64,000 nucleotides of DNA from Vibrio azureus (GTDB lineage Bacteria > Pseudomonadota > Gammaproteobacteria > Enterobacterales > Vibrionaceae): assembly GCF_002849855.1 (NCBI RefSeq), contig NZ_CP018617.1, positions 62,001 through 126,000 of the forward strand, read 5' to 3'. Of the stretch, positions 18,776-27,322 are shown one piece after another. Both the position numbers and the translations under genes were made by a program. The stretch's first letter is position 1, and the number at the start of each line of letters is the position of its first letter. The notes beneath the pieces were generated by a model that saw only the letters and a list, made by a program, of their open reading frames with translations, was not told the DNA's origin and searched no databases.

Positions 18776-20266
18776 ATGTCAAACTTACCAACAACTTCGG
18801 AAAATTTACTGACACAAGCTCATTTACCTCCTAGCAACCAACTGTTTATTCATGGTAATTGGACGACGTCTTTATCGACACAACATTATCAGGTCATTGA
18901 TCCAGGCACAGGCCAGGTGTTGATGAGTAATGTAGAAGCGAATGATGATGATATAGACAGTGCTGTGATATCTTCAATCCAAGGCCAGCGTTGTTGGCAA
19001 GCTCTCTCCCCAGCTAAACGCGGTCAGCTATTATATGAATTAGCAGAAAAACTCAAACAACAGCAAAACGCTTTTGCAATTGCAGAAAGCTTGGATAGCG
19101 GTAAACCTTATTCTGAAGCAAAGGCAGACGTCGAAACTTGCATCGATTTTTTGCGTTACTACGCAGGCTTAAGTGACAAACTGCATGGTGAGACGATTCC
19201 TGTCGACGATAATCAGTTCAGTTTTACAATACAAGAACCCGTTGGCGTCACGTTACATATTATTCCTTGGAATTTTCCATTGTTCACTTGTATACGTGGT
19301 ATTGCTCCGGCTTTAGCTGCTGGCTGCAGTGTCATCATCAAACCTTCTGAGCAGGCACCTATTTCTATTTTAAAGTTGGCTCAGATTAGTCGAGATTTAG
19401 CTTTTCCTGCAGGAGTGATTAACGTTATTACTGGTCACGGATCGCAAGCTGGCGAGGGGCTATCTTTGCATGCAGCCGTAGCACATATTACATTTACTGG
19501 TTCTAAAGCGACAGGCACACGCGTTCTGAGGGCTGCAGCTGAAAACATGGCAACATGCACAATGGAACTGGGTGGAAAGTCACCCGCTATTGTTCTCAAG
19601 GATGCCGATCTCAAAAAGGCAGCGGAAGATATCATTACCGCTTCGTTCTTAAATTCAGGTCAAGTTTGTTCTTGTGCATCAAGAATTTTGATCGATAAAG
19701 CGATTAAAGATCAATTCATTGAACTTCTTTGCTGTAAGTTGAGCAATATTTCCATAGGCCATGGGATGAAGGATCATCCATTTGGTGCCATCAATAATCC
19801 ACTTCAATTGGAGAAAATTGAACAGGCTGTACAGTTAGCAAAACAAGAAGGCGCAACCATTTTACTTGGTGGTCAGCGTTATTATGATCCAGAGCATACG
19901 CAAGGCCTGTACTTTTTACCTACCCTGATTGATAACCTGCCTAGTGATTCCATTCTTTTACATCAAGAGGTCTTTGGACCCATCATTTGCTTACAATCAT
20001 TTGAAGGAATAGATCAAGCAGTCTGTTTAGCCAATTCGACCCCATTCGGTCTCCATGCAGGGCTTTATACTCAAGATATCGCGTTAGGAATTCATCTCGC
20101 AAAACGGATTGATGCAGGCCAAGTAAACATTAATCAATATTATGCTAGCGAGATTTATGTGCCCTTTGGCGGCAACAAACATTCAGGTTTTGGTCGAGAA
20201 TGTGGAAAAATTGCAGTACATAACTATATGAAAACCAAAGCAACCACCATTTGTTTAAAAACCTGA
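18776..20266 (+). CDS. NAD-dependent aldehyde dehydrogenase, betaine/trimethylaminobutyraldehyde type
   Basis: A 496-residue ALDH-superfamily enzyme that oxidises an aldehyde to the acid. Catalytic residues are Glu264 in MELGGKSP and Cys298 in GQVCSCASR; the cofactor-site segments IIPWNFPL, KPSEQAP and FTGSKATG are present. The length and motifs fit the betaine-aldehyde/ALDH9 group. With the divergent gamma-butyrobetaine hydroxylase-like gene it would supply 4-trimethylaminobutyrate from its aldehyde, so a role in carnitine formation is attractive but unproven. The ribosome site before this ATG is weak. Confidence 0.88.
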   Translation: MSNLPTTSENLLTQAHLPPSNQLFIHGNWTTSLSTQHYQVIDPGTGQVLMSNVEANDDDIDSAVISSIQGQRCWQALSPAKRGQLLYELAEKLKQQQNAFAIAESLDSGKPYSEAKADVETCIDFLRYYAGLSDKLHGETIPVDDNQFSFTIQEPVGVTLHIIPWNFPLFTCIRGIAPALAAGCSVIIKPSEQAPISILKLAQISRDLAFPAGVINVITGHGSQAGEGLSLHAAVAHITFTGSKATGTRVLRAAAENMATCTMELGGKSPAIVLKDADLKKAAEDIITASFLNSGQVCSCASRILIDKAIKDQFIELLCCKLSNISIGHGMKDHPFGAINNPLQLEKIEQAVQLAKQEGATILLGGQRYYDPEHTQGLYFLPTLIDNLPSDSILLHQEVFGPIICLQSFEGIDQAVCLANSTPFGLHAGLYTQDIALGIHLAKRIDAGQVNINQYYASEIYVPFGGNKHSGFGRECGKIAVHNYMKTKATTICLKT

Positions 20267-20344
20267 ACGACTGATTCAGGTTCCATTCATGATGCCAGTA
20301 TTACTATTTACCCCATCATCTAATCTTAAACATAGGTACACACA

Positions 20345-20722
20345 ATGAAAAAACTATTCACTCTATCAACACTCGTGATTGCTTTAACCACTTCTGGTCT
20401 TGCTGCCGCAGGCTTTAATGATGGTAAAACCGTGGCTTCTGGAGGCTTTAGTGGCCCAACGCAAGGAGTCATTCTAACGGCAAAAGAAGCGTTGGATGCG
20501 GTCGATGATACCCCAGTCAAACTGACCGGAAACATTGTTAGCTCTCTTGGTAAAAAAGATTATCTATTTAAAGATCAGTCTGGCGAAGTGGTCGTTGAGA
20601 TCAGTCAAAAGCGTTGGCAAGGACAATCGGTCAGCCCATCGGATAAGGTTGAAATTCTAGGTGAAGTGGATAAAGACTGGAATAGTGTTGAAATTGAAGT
20701 GGAATCTATTCGTAAGCTTTAA
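20345..20722 (+). CDS. Periplasmic BOF (OB-fold) stress protein, YgiW/YdeI family
   Basis: A 125-residue secreted protein: signal peptide about 1-21, then the family start GGFxGP (FSGPTQGVILTAKEAL) and an OB-fold with VKLTGNIV, YLFKDQSGEVVVEI and SDKVEILGEVDKDW. YgiW/VisP/YdeI proteins are periplasmic and linked to peroxide, envelope or antimicrobial-peptide stress tolerance. It is followed directly by a strong terminator, so it is probably the only or the last gene of its transcript. Length matches the family. Confidence 0.88.
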   Translation: MKKLFTLSTLVIALTTSGLAAAGFNDGKTVASGGFSGPTQGVILTAKEALDAVDDTPVKLTGNIVSSLGKKDYLFKDQSGEVVVEISQKRWQGQSVSPSDKVEILGEVDKDWNSVEIEVESIRKL

Positions 20723-20742
20723 TCAGGCACTTCTCAACGAAT

Positions 20743-20772
20743 AAAAAAAGAGCGAACAATCGCTCTTTTTTT
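20743..20772 (+). terminator. Rho-independent terminator
   Basis: A run of A, stem AGAGCG, loop AACAAT, stem CGCTCT and a long T run. It ends the BOF-protein gene and, having A and T runs on both sides, can work in both directions. Confidence 0.85.
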
Positions 20773-20781
20773 ATTTTCTGT

Positions 20782-20811
20782 TTATACCCAAGTAACCTCA
20801 AAATACTTTGT
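20782..20811. repeat. Dispersed intergenic repeat, partial copy
   Basis: TATACCCAAGTAACCTCAAA followed by ATACTTTGTTCA. Single-ended copy of the repeat family found through the window. Confidence 0.6.
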
Positions 20812-20917
20812 TCACAATCATGGTGTGGGCGTTGCATCAACAGCCATTAAATTCGAGTAAATGTCAGCTTGTCTTGGTATCATTTTCATTCCTTCTCTAA
20901 CTTGGTGAAGTTACATT

Positions 20918-21820
20918 ATGAATATTGACTTAAATCAGCTCGTCACTGAACGTCGAAATACCGCAAGCTTAGAAATCGATAATCTATCGACTCTTGATAT
21001 GTTAAAAGTCATTAATCAAGAAGACAAGCAAGTCGCATTTGCTGTAGAAAACGAGCTACCTCAAATAGCTCGTGCAGTCGATGCGATTAATACCAGTTTC
21101 TCCAATGGCGGACGTTTGATTTATATTGGCGCTGGCACATCGGGACGCCTAGGAATTCTTGATGCTAGCGAATGCCCTCCTACTTATGGTACTTCGCCAG
21201 ATTTAGTCATTGGACTAATTGCTGGTGGACATCAAGCAATTTTAAAAGCAGTAGAAAACGCAGAAGACGATGCTTCTCAGGGAGAGACGGATTTAAAACA
21301 ACTTAACCTCACCCATCGTGATATTGTTGTAGGAATCGCCGCAAGTGGACGTACTCCGTATGTACTCGGAGGCCTTAATTATGCTAACGCGATTGGCGCA
21401 ACAACCGTTTCAATCGCATGTAATCCAGAATCGGCGATGGCAGAGACTGCAACAATAGCGATTGAACCTATTGTTGGGCCCGAAGTCGTCACTGGCTCTT
21501 CTAGAATGAAAGCTGGTACGGCACAAAAGATGGTTCTTAATATGTTATCAACTGGAGCCATGATTCGAAACGGTAAAGTTTTTGGTAATCTCATGGTTGA
21601 TGTTGAAGCGACGAACGCCAAGCTTGTTCAGCGCCAAGTCAATATCGTTGTAGAAGCAACCGGGGCCTCTTACTCGGATGCCGAACAGGCGTTAAATGAT
21701 TGTGAGCGTAACTGCAAAACAGCAATTTTTATGATTCTAAGCGGGCTTGATGCTCAAAAGGCAAAAAGAAAACTTACCGAGCACAATGGCTTTATTCGTA
21801 AAGCACTGACCAAAATTTAG
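20918..21820 (+). CDS. murQ: N-acetylmuramic acid 6-phosphate etherase
   Basis: Cytoplasmic SIS-domain enzyme that splits the lactyl ether of N-acetylmuramic acid 6-phosphate to give GlcNAc-6-phosphate in cell-wall recycling. The 300 residues match the usual length. Family signatures are LVTERRN at the start, [35 protein letters not shown] and [20 protein letters not shown], with the catalytic acidic residue in the ASE segment. No murP-type PTS gene is adjacent, so it probably serves recycling of murein imported by another route. GTGAAG is the nearest ribosome-site match. Confidence 0.95.
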   Translation: MNIDLNQLVTERRNTASLEIDNLSTLDMLKVINQEDKQVAFAVENELPQIARAVDAINTSFSNGGRLIYIGAGTSGRLGILDASECPPTYGTSPDLVIGLIAGGHQAILKAVENAEDDASQGETDLKQLNLTHRDIVVGIAASGRTPYVLGGLNYANAIGATTVSIACNPESAMAETATIAIEPIVGPEVVTGSSRMKAGTAQKMVLNMLSTGAMIRNGKVFGNLMVDVEATNAKLVQRQVNIVVEATGASYSDAEQALNDCERNCKTAIFMILSGLDAQKAKRKLTEHNGFIRKALTKI

Positions 21821-21892
21821 GGTTTAAATCTAGATAAAAGCTATTCATTGCTTAAGCTAAGTTAGGTACTCGATACTCAAATAATCCCTCTA

Positions 21893-21922
21893 AGCCCTTT
21901 ATACCATCACAGTAAAAGGGCT
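21893..21922. terminator. Hairpin between convergent murQ and fapA
   Basis: Eight-base stem AGCCCTTT / AAAGGGCT with a 14-base loop between convergent genes. Without a clear T run it is only a candidate bidirectional terminator. Confidence 0.4.
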
Positions 21923-21930
21923 CAATTCCA

Positions 21931-23610
21931 TCAACATACCGCCAAATCTTCTTTATCTAAACTCCCAGAAAATCTCAGCTTATTTTGATCGAGTTTGAAT
22001 ATGCAAGCTCCATAGGTTTTATTGGTTGTGATCTGATCTTTTCCTATTTTAACCGTCACTCTATCAAACATTCGATTTAATGCTTCAACCGATACCTCAG
22101 ACTGTTCACGTTCAAAATCATATTCGGCTTTTTCGAGCTGATATTTAATGTACTCAAGGCCATCATTGTTTTGCTTTTTATAAGCAAATAACGCTTCTTG
22201 CTGAGCTTTTTTTTCAGCCCCACTTGAAATCCCCTTTAATGCTAATTCTTTTCGAATTATCTCCATCGTTTCATTTTGGGCTTGTTTATATTCATTTTTC
22301 AGTAACAATATTTTTTGTTTATATTGCTCCGACTGAGTGAATGCTTCAATTTTAGTTACGGTATTTCCTTCAACACCGATCTGAAAACATCGAACACTTC
22401 CCGCAACACGAGCCTCACCACCACTCAGTGTGCCAACTTTGCTTTTCAGTTCAAAAACGGTAAGATCGCCTCGGCAGTCAATATCGTTATTCATACTATG
22501 CACGCTAAGTACTATATCTTTACCCGACATTAACTCACTATACTGAGCATAGTTAGCATAGATAGTACCTTGGCTGCGCACGTGACAACTTTTAGATTCT
22601 TCACCACTGACATTATGTCCAATAATGCCTTTTCCAACCGAAATATCACCTTTTGCTTGAACGTTGGCCGACTCAATAAAGCCACCGACAGTAATGGAGC
22701 CCGTAGCTTTGACGTTCATCCCCGATTCAATATTGCCACTTATTATGACACTGCCTTTAAAGCTTATATGCCCTGTACCGATATCGACATCGTTAAGCAA
22801 TAGAACGTTATCAACATCAACACAGTTTGCTTTAATGAGCGGCGTACCTGATGTAGTGGCAACCAGTAGATTGACATCAGAACGGCTAAACTCTGTTCCC
22901 TTTCCTAGCTCTAAGGCAAGGTCTTCTCCACATTTCGCAGCCACCTCTTCTCCTAATACCGTCATACCGGAGATACCATCGGTAAATGGGATTTTACGCA
23001 TAAGCGGTTGCCCAATATCAACAGTAATGGTTTGACCTAAATTTCTTAAATCAACTTTTTCATTACTCGAACCGACTTGTTGTGGTTTTAAAATTCTTTT
23101 GGTGATGTCTTCCACAAGTGGTTTAAATGTCGTGTCACAACCATCAATAGGACGCTTTCCTTTTGCAACAGGTTGGGTGACTTGTTGGCCAGGTCTTAAT
23201 TGTGCACTCATTTGTAATACTTTTCTTAGTGCAAGTTTATTAATGCCTTTCGTCACTCTCGCTTGACTAAGAATCTGAATTAACTCATCAGCTGTAACCC
23301 CTCTCCCACCATAAGCCCCAATGACAGTGATACTTGCCAACATTCCATCGCTACTTACTTCAATATAAGCTTGTGCATTTTTTATTTCAGCAACAGTAAT
23401 ACCCTGATAAGCTTCTTCTGTGGCATTTTCGGCATATTGAATAAAGAGGTCTATATTCTCTGTGTAAACCATAGCATGATAAGCTTTCATCTTTTCAAGC
23501 TGTTCAGTGAAAAGGTCCTGATTTAGACTACCGTTCAAAAAAGTGTCTTTAGGTAAACGAGCAATAACTTTAGTCTTATCATCAGACCAAACGAGATAGG
23601 GGCTCCACAT
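21931..23610 (-). CDS. FapA-like DUF342 polymer-forming protein
   Basis: A 559-residue cytoplasmic protein of the FapA (DUF342) family. The N-terminal domain (about 1-170) contains GAYGGRGVT. The central domain has GQTITVDIGQPLMRKIPFTDG and GMTVLG, then right-handed beta-helix repeats (GHISFKGSVIISGNIESGMNV, TGSITVGGFIESANVQAKGDI), and a C-terminal coiled coil (about 420-510). In Vibrio vulnificus FapA is linked to flagellation and the response to EIIA-Glc; family members vary. It is not in a flagellar cluster here, so the cellular role is uncertain. Confidence 0.82.
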   Translation of the reverse strand: MWSPYLVWSDDKTKVIARLPKDTFLNGSLNQDLFTEQLEKMKAYHAMVYTENIDLFIQYAENATEEAYQGITVAEIKNAQAYIEVSSDGMLASITVIGAYGGRGVTADELIQILSQARVTKGINKLALRKVLQMSAQLRPGQQVTQPVAKGKRPIDGCDTTFKPLVEDITKRILKPQQVGSSNEKVDLRNLGQTITVDIGQPLMRKIPFTDGISGMTVLGEEVAAKCGEDLALELGKGTEFSRSDVNLLVATTSGTPLIKANCVDVDNVLLLNDVDIGTGHISFKGSVIISGNIESGMNVKATGSITVGGFIESANVQAKGDISVGKGIIGHNVSGEESKSCHVRSQGTIYANYAQYSELMSGKDIVLSVHSMNNDIDCRGDLTVFELKSKVGTLSGGEARVAGSVRCFQIGVEGNTVTKIEAFTQSEQYKQKILLLKNEYKQAQNETMEIIRKELALKGISSGAEKKAQQEALFAYKKQNNDGLEYIKYQLEKAEYDFEREQSEVSVEALNRMFDRVTVKIGKDQITTNKTYGACIFKLDQNKLRFSGSLDKEDLAVC

Positions 23611-23813
23611 AACTCATCCATTAGCATCCTCACATTTCTTCGAGTGTAGCTAATATATTAAATACAGCCGCGCTCTGTATCACAGATCTTTGTCGCTATA
23701 CTGGCATCTAATAATAGAATTCAAACACACTTCAAATCTCTTGATACGCGGAGATGGCCATCACTCACACTCGTTGTTCCTCTTGCTCTCAGTAGTATGA
23801 TGATAGCAGCCTC

Positions 23814-23826
23814 TTTACAGTGTAAA
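23814..23826. promoter_or_regulatory. parS2: parS2-type ParB2-binding site
   Basis: TTTACAGTGTAAA matches the Vibrio chromosome 2 parS2 consensus TTTACA-N-TGTAAA exactly. First of the cluster downstream of parB2. Confidence 0.85.
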
Positions 23827-23960
23827 TTCAGGTTTTCTTTAAGAGTTTAGGAAGAGGTGAAATTGAAATAGAAAGGCAGTTTTCTTTATTTCCGCGGGTG
23901 AATCATTAATATCAACATGACTCATGAACTTGCTTTTTCAATGGAATCTAAGCAAATTAA

Positions 23961-23973
23961 TTTACAGTGTAAA
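23961..23973. promoter_or_regulatory. parS2: parS2-type ParB2-binding site
   Basis: TTTACAGTGTAAA, exact match to the parS2 consensus, 147 bases from the previous site. Confidence 0.85.
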
Positions 23974-24054
23974 CTGGGACTCTTTTCAATAGCTTTCCAT
24001 CTCTATTGTCTTTACTCATGTTGCCGAGGCTAATGAATGTTTAGAAAGCGTCTC

Positions 24055-24067
24055 TTTACACTGTAAA
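24055..24067. promoter_or_regulatory. parS2: parS2-type ParB2-binding site
   Basis: TTTACACTGTAAA, exact match to the parS2 consensus (the centre base varies). Confidence 0.85.
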
Positions 24068-24127
24068 TCAATAAACAACTAAAGCCTTAATGACCAAGTT
24101 AGGCACTGACGTGATCAGTTCAAAGGC

Positions 24128-24140
24128 TTTACAGTGTAAA
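24128..24140. promoter_or_regulatory. parS2: parS2-type site overlapping the tmcA stop codon
   Basis: TTTACAGTGTAAA on the plus strand encodes the last codons and stop of tmcA on the minus strand (Phe-Thr-Leu-stop), so this ParB2 site is embedded in the end of a coding gene. Confidence 0.85.
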
Positions 24141-26165
24141 TTGTGCCAGCTGCTGCCGAAGCTGCTGCTTTAATTCAGCCTCAATTTGCTTGCGTCCTGC
24201 AAAGCCATACTGATATCCACATTCAGCCCAACTTAGATTTAGAATCACTTTACTGATCATTAAATCTGAAACATTGCTGAGCCCCACAAAAAAGAGCCAC
24301 TGCGAAAGCCAAACAGAGATCGATTCATAACTGCTTCCACCTGAGGCATACATTTTTAAAAGATTGTATTTAGCTGGATGAGAAAACCTCAATGTATTCG
24401 AATCCGCACAAAGTGCACGTAAAATTTCAGGTTCCAACCTAGGATAAATTGTACCTGCACTAGAGCGCATGATCTCATCGAACAGTTGGTGAGCCTCGCT
24501 TATCCAAGGTAAAGGTCGTGAATAAAGAGAACTAACCATTAGCAATGAGTAACAACCACTCGCAGCATCGCGCATCGTGCCCAACCGAATTGGAGAAAAA
24601 TCGCATTGAGACCAAAAACTCACGACATCTTGAGTGGCTGCAAAACTCGTAGACAAATAGTCAATATGAGCAGGAGCCAATAATTTAAGTTGTGCTATCA
24701 TTCTCTGACCAATTCCTTGACCATGAAGAGAAGGATGAACAGCAATCCTCATAATACGAAGTGTTGCTAATTGACCCACATCGGAATGACCAAGCTGGGT
24801 AATCATTGTAATTGGTGTTAAATGCCCTTTGGGACGTCTTTTACCAAGTTTTATTTCTTCCACTAAACCCTGCTCTAACTGCCCTTCTTCAACAGTTAAT
24901 AAGACACCAACCAGACTCTCTTGCTGTAAAGCAATATACAGCGAACATTTATCGTCTCGTAAAAGGTGTAAGAGATCATTCGGTGATGTTTGATAATGGG
25001 CATTAACCAAAAGTGAAAAACATTTATGCAATAAATCAGGATTCGCTAGCAACTGTAACTTCGTAAGCTTCTGAAGGGTAACGGTAGGTAGATCTAAAGC
25101 CGGAGCTTGGTCTAGCTCAGGATTTAAAACAAAAGCATCGTAAGACCATAATTCAAGTGGGTCATTGTCTGCCCAGCGGATAGGTTGTTTTAAATGGAGG
25201 CTGCGCATTCCTGGCCTTGCGTTTTTTAGCCACTGAGTAAATTTTAAAGTAAAACCCCGCCCGCTGCCTTCATAACCATGAATCGTGCTAGAGAACACGA
25301 GTCGATGATAGTGCTGGGTGATTTGTATTAACATTGGAAGAGGTATAGCAGATGCTTCATCAACGAGTAACAAATCACATTCAGGCTTAGAAGACAATAA
25401 TTCATCAGGTGCCACGAATTGAATGTAACCGTCTCCGACTTCTACCCTGCCTTTTTTCTTATGAGAAATAGTAGAATCTGAACACTCAAATGCATGATAA
25501 AAAACAGGGGCAACAGCCGCTATAGTTGGCGCAGTGATAAGAATTCGCTGAGGTTTATCTGCTAATATTTTGGCGCAAGCAATTCCCAATGCACTACTTT
25601 TTCCACGGCCTCGATCCGCCGTTAAAACAAACGGACGCTTACGATGACCATTGATCACTTTAACAATCGAATCAACCGCAGCTTTTTGTTCAACAAACTG
25701 TTCAGGTGGCTCTAATTGCATCAAAGTGGGTAATGCAGGTAAGCTATTATTCTGTTCAAGCATTATCAGCTTTTGCCACTGCCTTTGCATCCACACGTCA
25801 TCACTTGATACACAAGCCCTGTGATTAGCTAAAATAATCAGTAGCCCACCTCCAACTAATGTGCCTAAGGCGGCCATAAAGCTGTTTGCGTCAAAACCTT
25901 GGCGTGCATCCAATAATAACACATCACATTCTTGACCTAATAACTGCGCGCCGTTTTTTAAAGCGACACACTGAGTATCTTCTAAAGACCAATCCCCCAA
26001 ACAAAACCATCTTTTATTACGTTGGATTTGATGAAAACGTGTAATAAGTTCATTTTGCCATCCCGCTTCACCGTAGATAATCACACCAGTACGCTGAAAG
26101 GCACGAAATGACTGGGCTTGCAGTTGAGAAAGATATTCAGAATAAATACACATCAATTTTTCCAA
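24129..26165 (-). CDS. tmcA: tRNA(Met) cytidine acetyltransferase
   Basis: Enzyme that makes N4-acetylcytidine at the wobble base of elongator tRNA-Met from acetyl-CoA and ATP. The 678 residues are ordered as in TmcA: an N-terminal DUF1726 domain (about 1-150), an RNA-helicase-like module with Walker A TADRGRGKSSALG and Walker B LLLVDEASAIP followed by FSSTIHGYEGSGRGF, and a GNAT acetyltransferase domain with MRIAVHPSLHGQGIGQRMI near 460-480. Length is near that of the E. coli enzyme. The stop codon lies inside a parS2 site. It is a separate unit from parAB2, from which a terminator and a repeat divide it. Confidence 0.95.
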   Translation of the reverse strand: MEKLMCIYSEYLSQLQAQSFRAFQRTGVIIYGEAGWQNELITRFHQIQRNKRWFCLGDWSLEDTQCVALKNGAQLLGQECDVLLLDARQGFDANSFMAALGTLVGGGLLIILANHRACVSSDDVWMQRQWQKLIMLEQNNSLPALPTLMQLEPPEQFVEQKAAVDSIVKVINGHRKRPFVLTADRGRGKSSALGIACAKILADKPQRILITAPTIAAVAPVFYHAFECSDSTISHKKKGRVEVGDGYIQFVAPDELLSSKPECDLLLVDEASAIPLPMLIQITQHYHRLVFSSTIHGYEGSGRGFTLKFTQWLKNARPGMRSLHLKQPIRWADNDPLELWSYDAFVLNPELDQAPALDLPTVTLQKLTKLQLLANPDLLHKCFSLLVNAHYQTSPNDLLHLLRDDKCSLYIALQQESLVGVLLTVEEGQLEQGLVEEIKLGKRRPKGHLTPITMITQLGHSDVGQLATLRIMRIAVHPSLHGQGIGQRMIAQLKLLAPAHIDYLSTSFAATQDVVSFWSQCDFSPIRLGTMRDAASGCYSLLMVSSLYSRPLPWISEAHQLFDEIMRSSAGTIYPRLEPEILRALCADSNTLRFSHPAKYNLLKMYASGGSSYESISVWLSQWLFFVGLSNVSDLMISKVILNLSWAECGYQYGFAGRKQIEAELKQQLRQQLAQFTL

Positions 26166-26186
26166 TTGTGATAATTAGATGGCAAT

Positions 26187-26230
26187 TATACCCGAGTGAC
26201 CTCAAGATACTTGAAATCACTCGGTCATAG
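26187..26230. repeat. Dispersed palindromic intergenic repeat, short complete copy
   Basis: ATTATACCCGAGTGACCTCA on the left and AAATCACTCGGTCATA on the right form an imperfect inverted repeat around GATACTTG. It lies between parB2 and tmcA. Confidence 0.65.
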
Positions 26231-26282
26231 CGATATTTAATTATCTTATCACATCTTTGATTCACAAGATTAGCGAGGTAAA

Positions 26283-26308
26283 AATGAAAAAACCGCCCGA
26301 AGGCGGTT
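26283..26308 (-). terminator. Terminator of the parA2-parB2 operon
   Basis: Read on the minus strand: stem ACCGCC, tetraloop TTCG, stem GGCGGT and a T run, 34 bases after the parB2 stop. Confidence 0.85.
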
Positions 26309-26341
26309 ATAGCGAGAACTGGATAAATAAGTGCGATGAAA

Positions 26342-27316
26342 TTACTTCATTTTCTGTTCAATAAAGTTAAGGATATCTTCTAACAAATGATCGTCTACTT
26401 TCTTAAGGTCTAGCTTCAAGTTAGAACCTTTTCTACTGTAACTAACGCGACCTTTCACTAACTCGACTTTTTCTATTTTTTCTGGCGATTTAACGGGTGT
26501 CAAGTCAGCAATCCAATGTTCAATACTCTCAGTGACTTCTTTAGTTAAACGGGCAACACCTTGGGCTGAACTGCGTTGCCATAAATATCCATCCGACGAG
26601 CGGCATTTATCAAGCAAACTTTGCTGCTGCTGTTTATCAAGCATGGAGAATTGTTTATGCAGTTTAACAATGGTCGGGCGTCCCAAATCACCCACATTTG
26701 GATACGCTTGAAGAAGCTCAAGAGGTAAAGAGGCTGCTTTTAATGCCCCGCTAACAAGGGCTTCGCTACACTGGAAAGTCTTAGCGAGTGCTTTTTGATC
26801 TTCCGCTTCACCACTTTCTAGCTTGGCGAGCATTTCTTTGCCCTTCTCATACAAGGAAAGAGGTTTGTGCGCATTGGCAACATCAGATAAAAACTTAGCA
26901 TGCTGAGTATTAATGTTCGCGCCAACATATACCAAGAAATCCTGTTCAGCCAAGATACATGACATACGACGGCGACTACCGTCTAAGACTTCAATCTTGC
27001 CATCTTCTGTGCGACGGCCGACAGCAGGATACTGCTGGCCACGCTCTTTAAGCGTAACCAAAACATCCGACAGTGCATGTTCATTTAAAAAAGATTGTTC
27101 ACGTGCATTATCTTCGAAGACGATAGTGTCGATTTCGACGCGATCCGCAGGAATACGCACTAATTCAAATTGAACGGTGTTCTCACCAGCCACAGCGAGT
27201 TCAATTGTTTGAGTCTTATCTTTTGCTGCAGACTGTGCTTCTTGAGGTGTAGCCACACGACGCTTATTCGTTTTACCAAATAATTTTGCATTTAATTCAG
27301 ACGTTTTTAATGCCAT
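26342..27316 (-). CDS. parB2: Chromosome 2 partition protein ParB2
   Basis: Centromere-binding CTPase-type ParB protein that loads at parS2 sites and positions the chromosome 2 origin with ParA2. The 324 residues include the ParB/sulfiredoxin-like domain (about 45-135: DRVEIDTIVFEDNAREQS, VLDGSRRRMSCILA) and a helix-turn-helix region (about 160-215: LAKTFQCSEALVSGALKAASLP). The CTP-site GxRR appears as DGSRRR. The C-terminal part would dimerise. It starts six bases after parA2, so they form one operon. Matching parS2 palindromes lie on both sides of the locus. Confidence 0.95.
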   Translation of the reverse strand: MALKTSELNAKLFGKTNKRRVATPQEAQSAAKDKTQTIELAVAGENTVQFELVRIPADRVEIDTIVFEDNAREQSFLNEHALSDVLVTLKERGQQYPAVGRRTEDGKIEVLDGSRRRMSCILAEQDFLVYVGANINTQHAKFLSDVANAHKPLSLYEKGKEMLAKLESGEAEDQKALAKTFQCSEALVSGALKAASLPLELLQAYPNVGDLGRPTIVKLHKQFSMLDKQQQQSLLDKCRSSDGYLWQRSSAQGVARLTKEVTESIEHWIADLTPVKSPEKIEKVELVKGRVSYSRKGSNLKLDLKKVDDHLLEDILNFIEQKMK

Positions 27317-27322
27317 ATCTCG

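Larger units (their letters stand above)
23611..24127. other. Intergenic region carrying three parS2-type sites
   Basis: About 520 bases between fapA and tmcA with no convincing gene. It holds three of the six ParB2-site palindromes (23814, 23961, 24055), with a fourth at the end of tmcA, and so looks like a centromere-like cluster. Confidence 0.7.
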
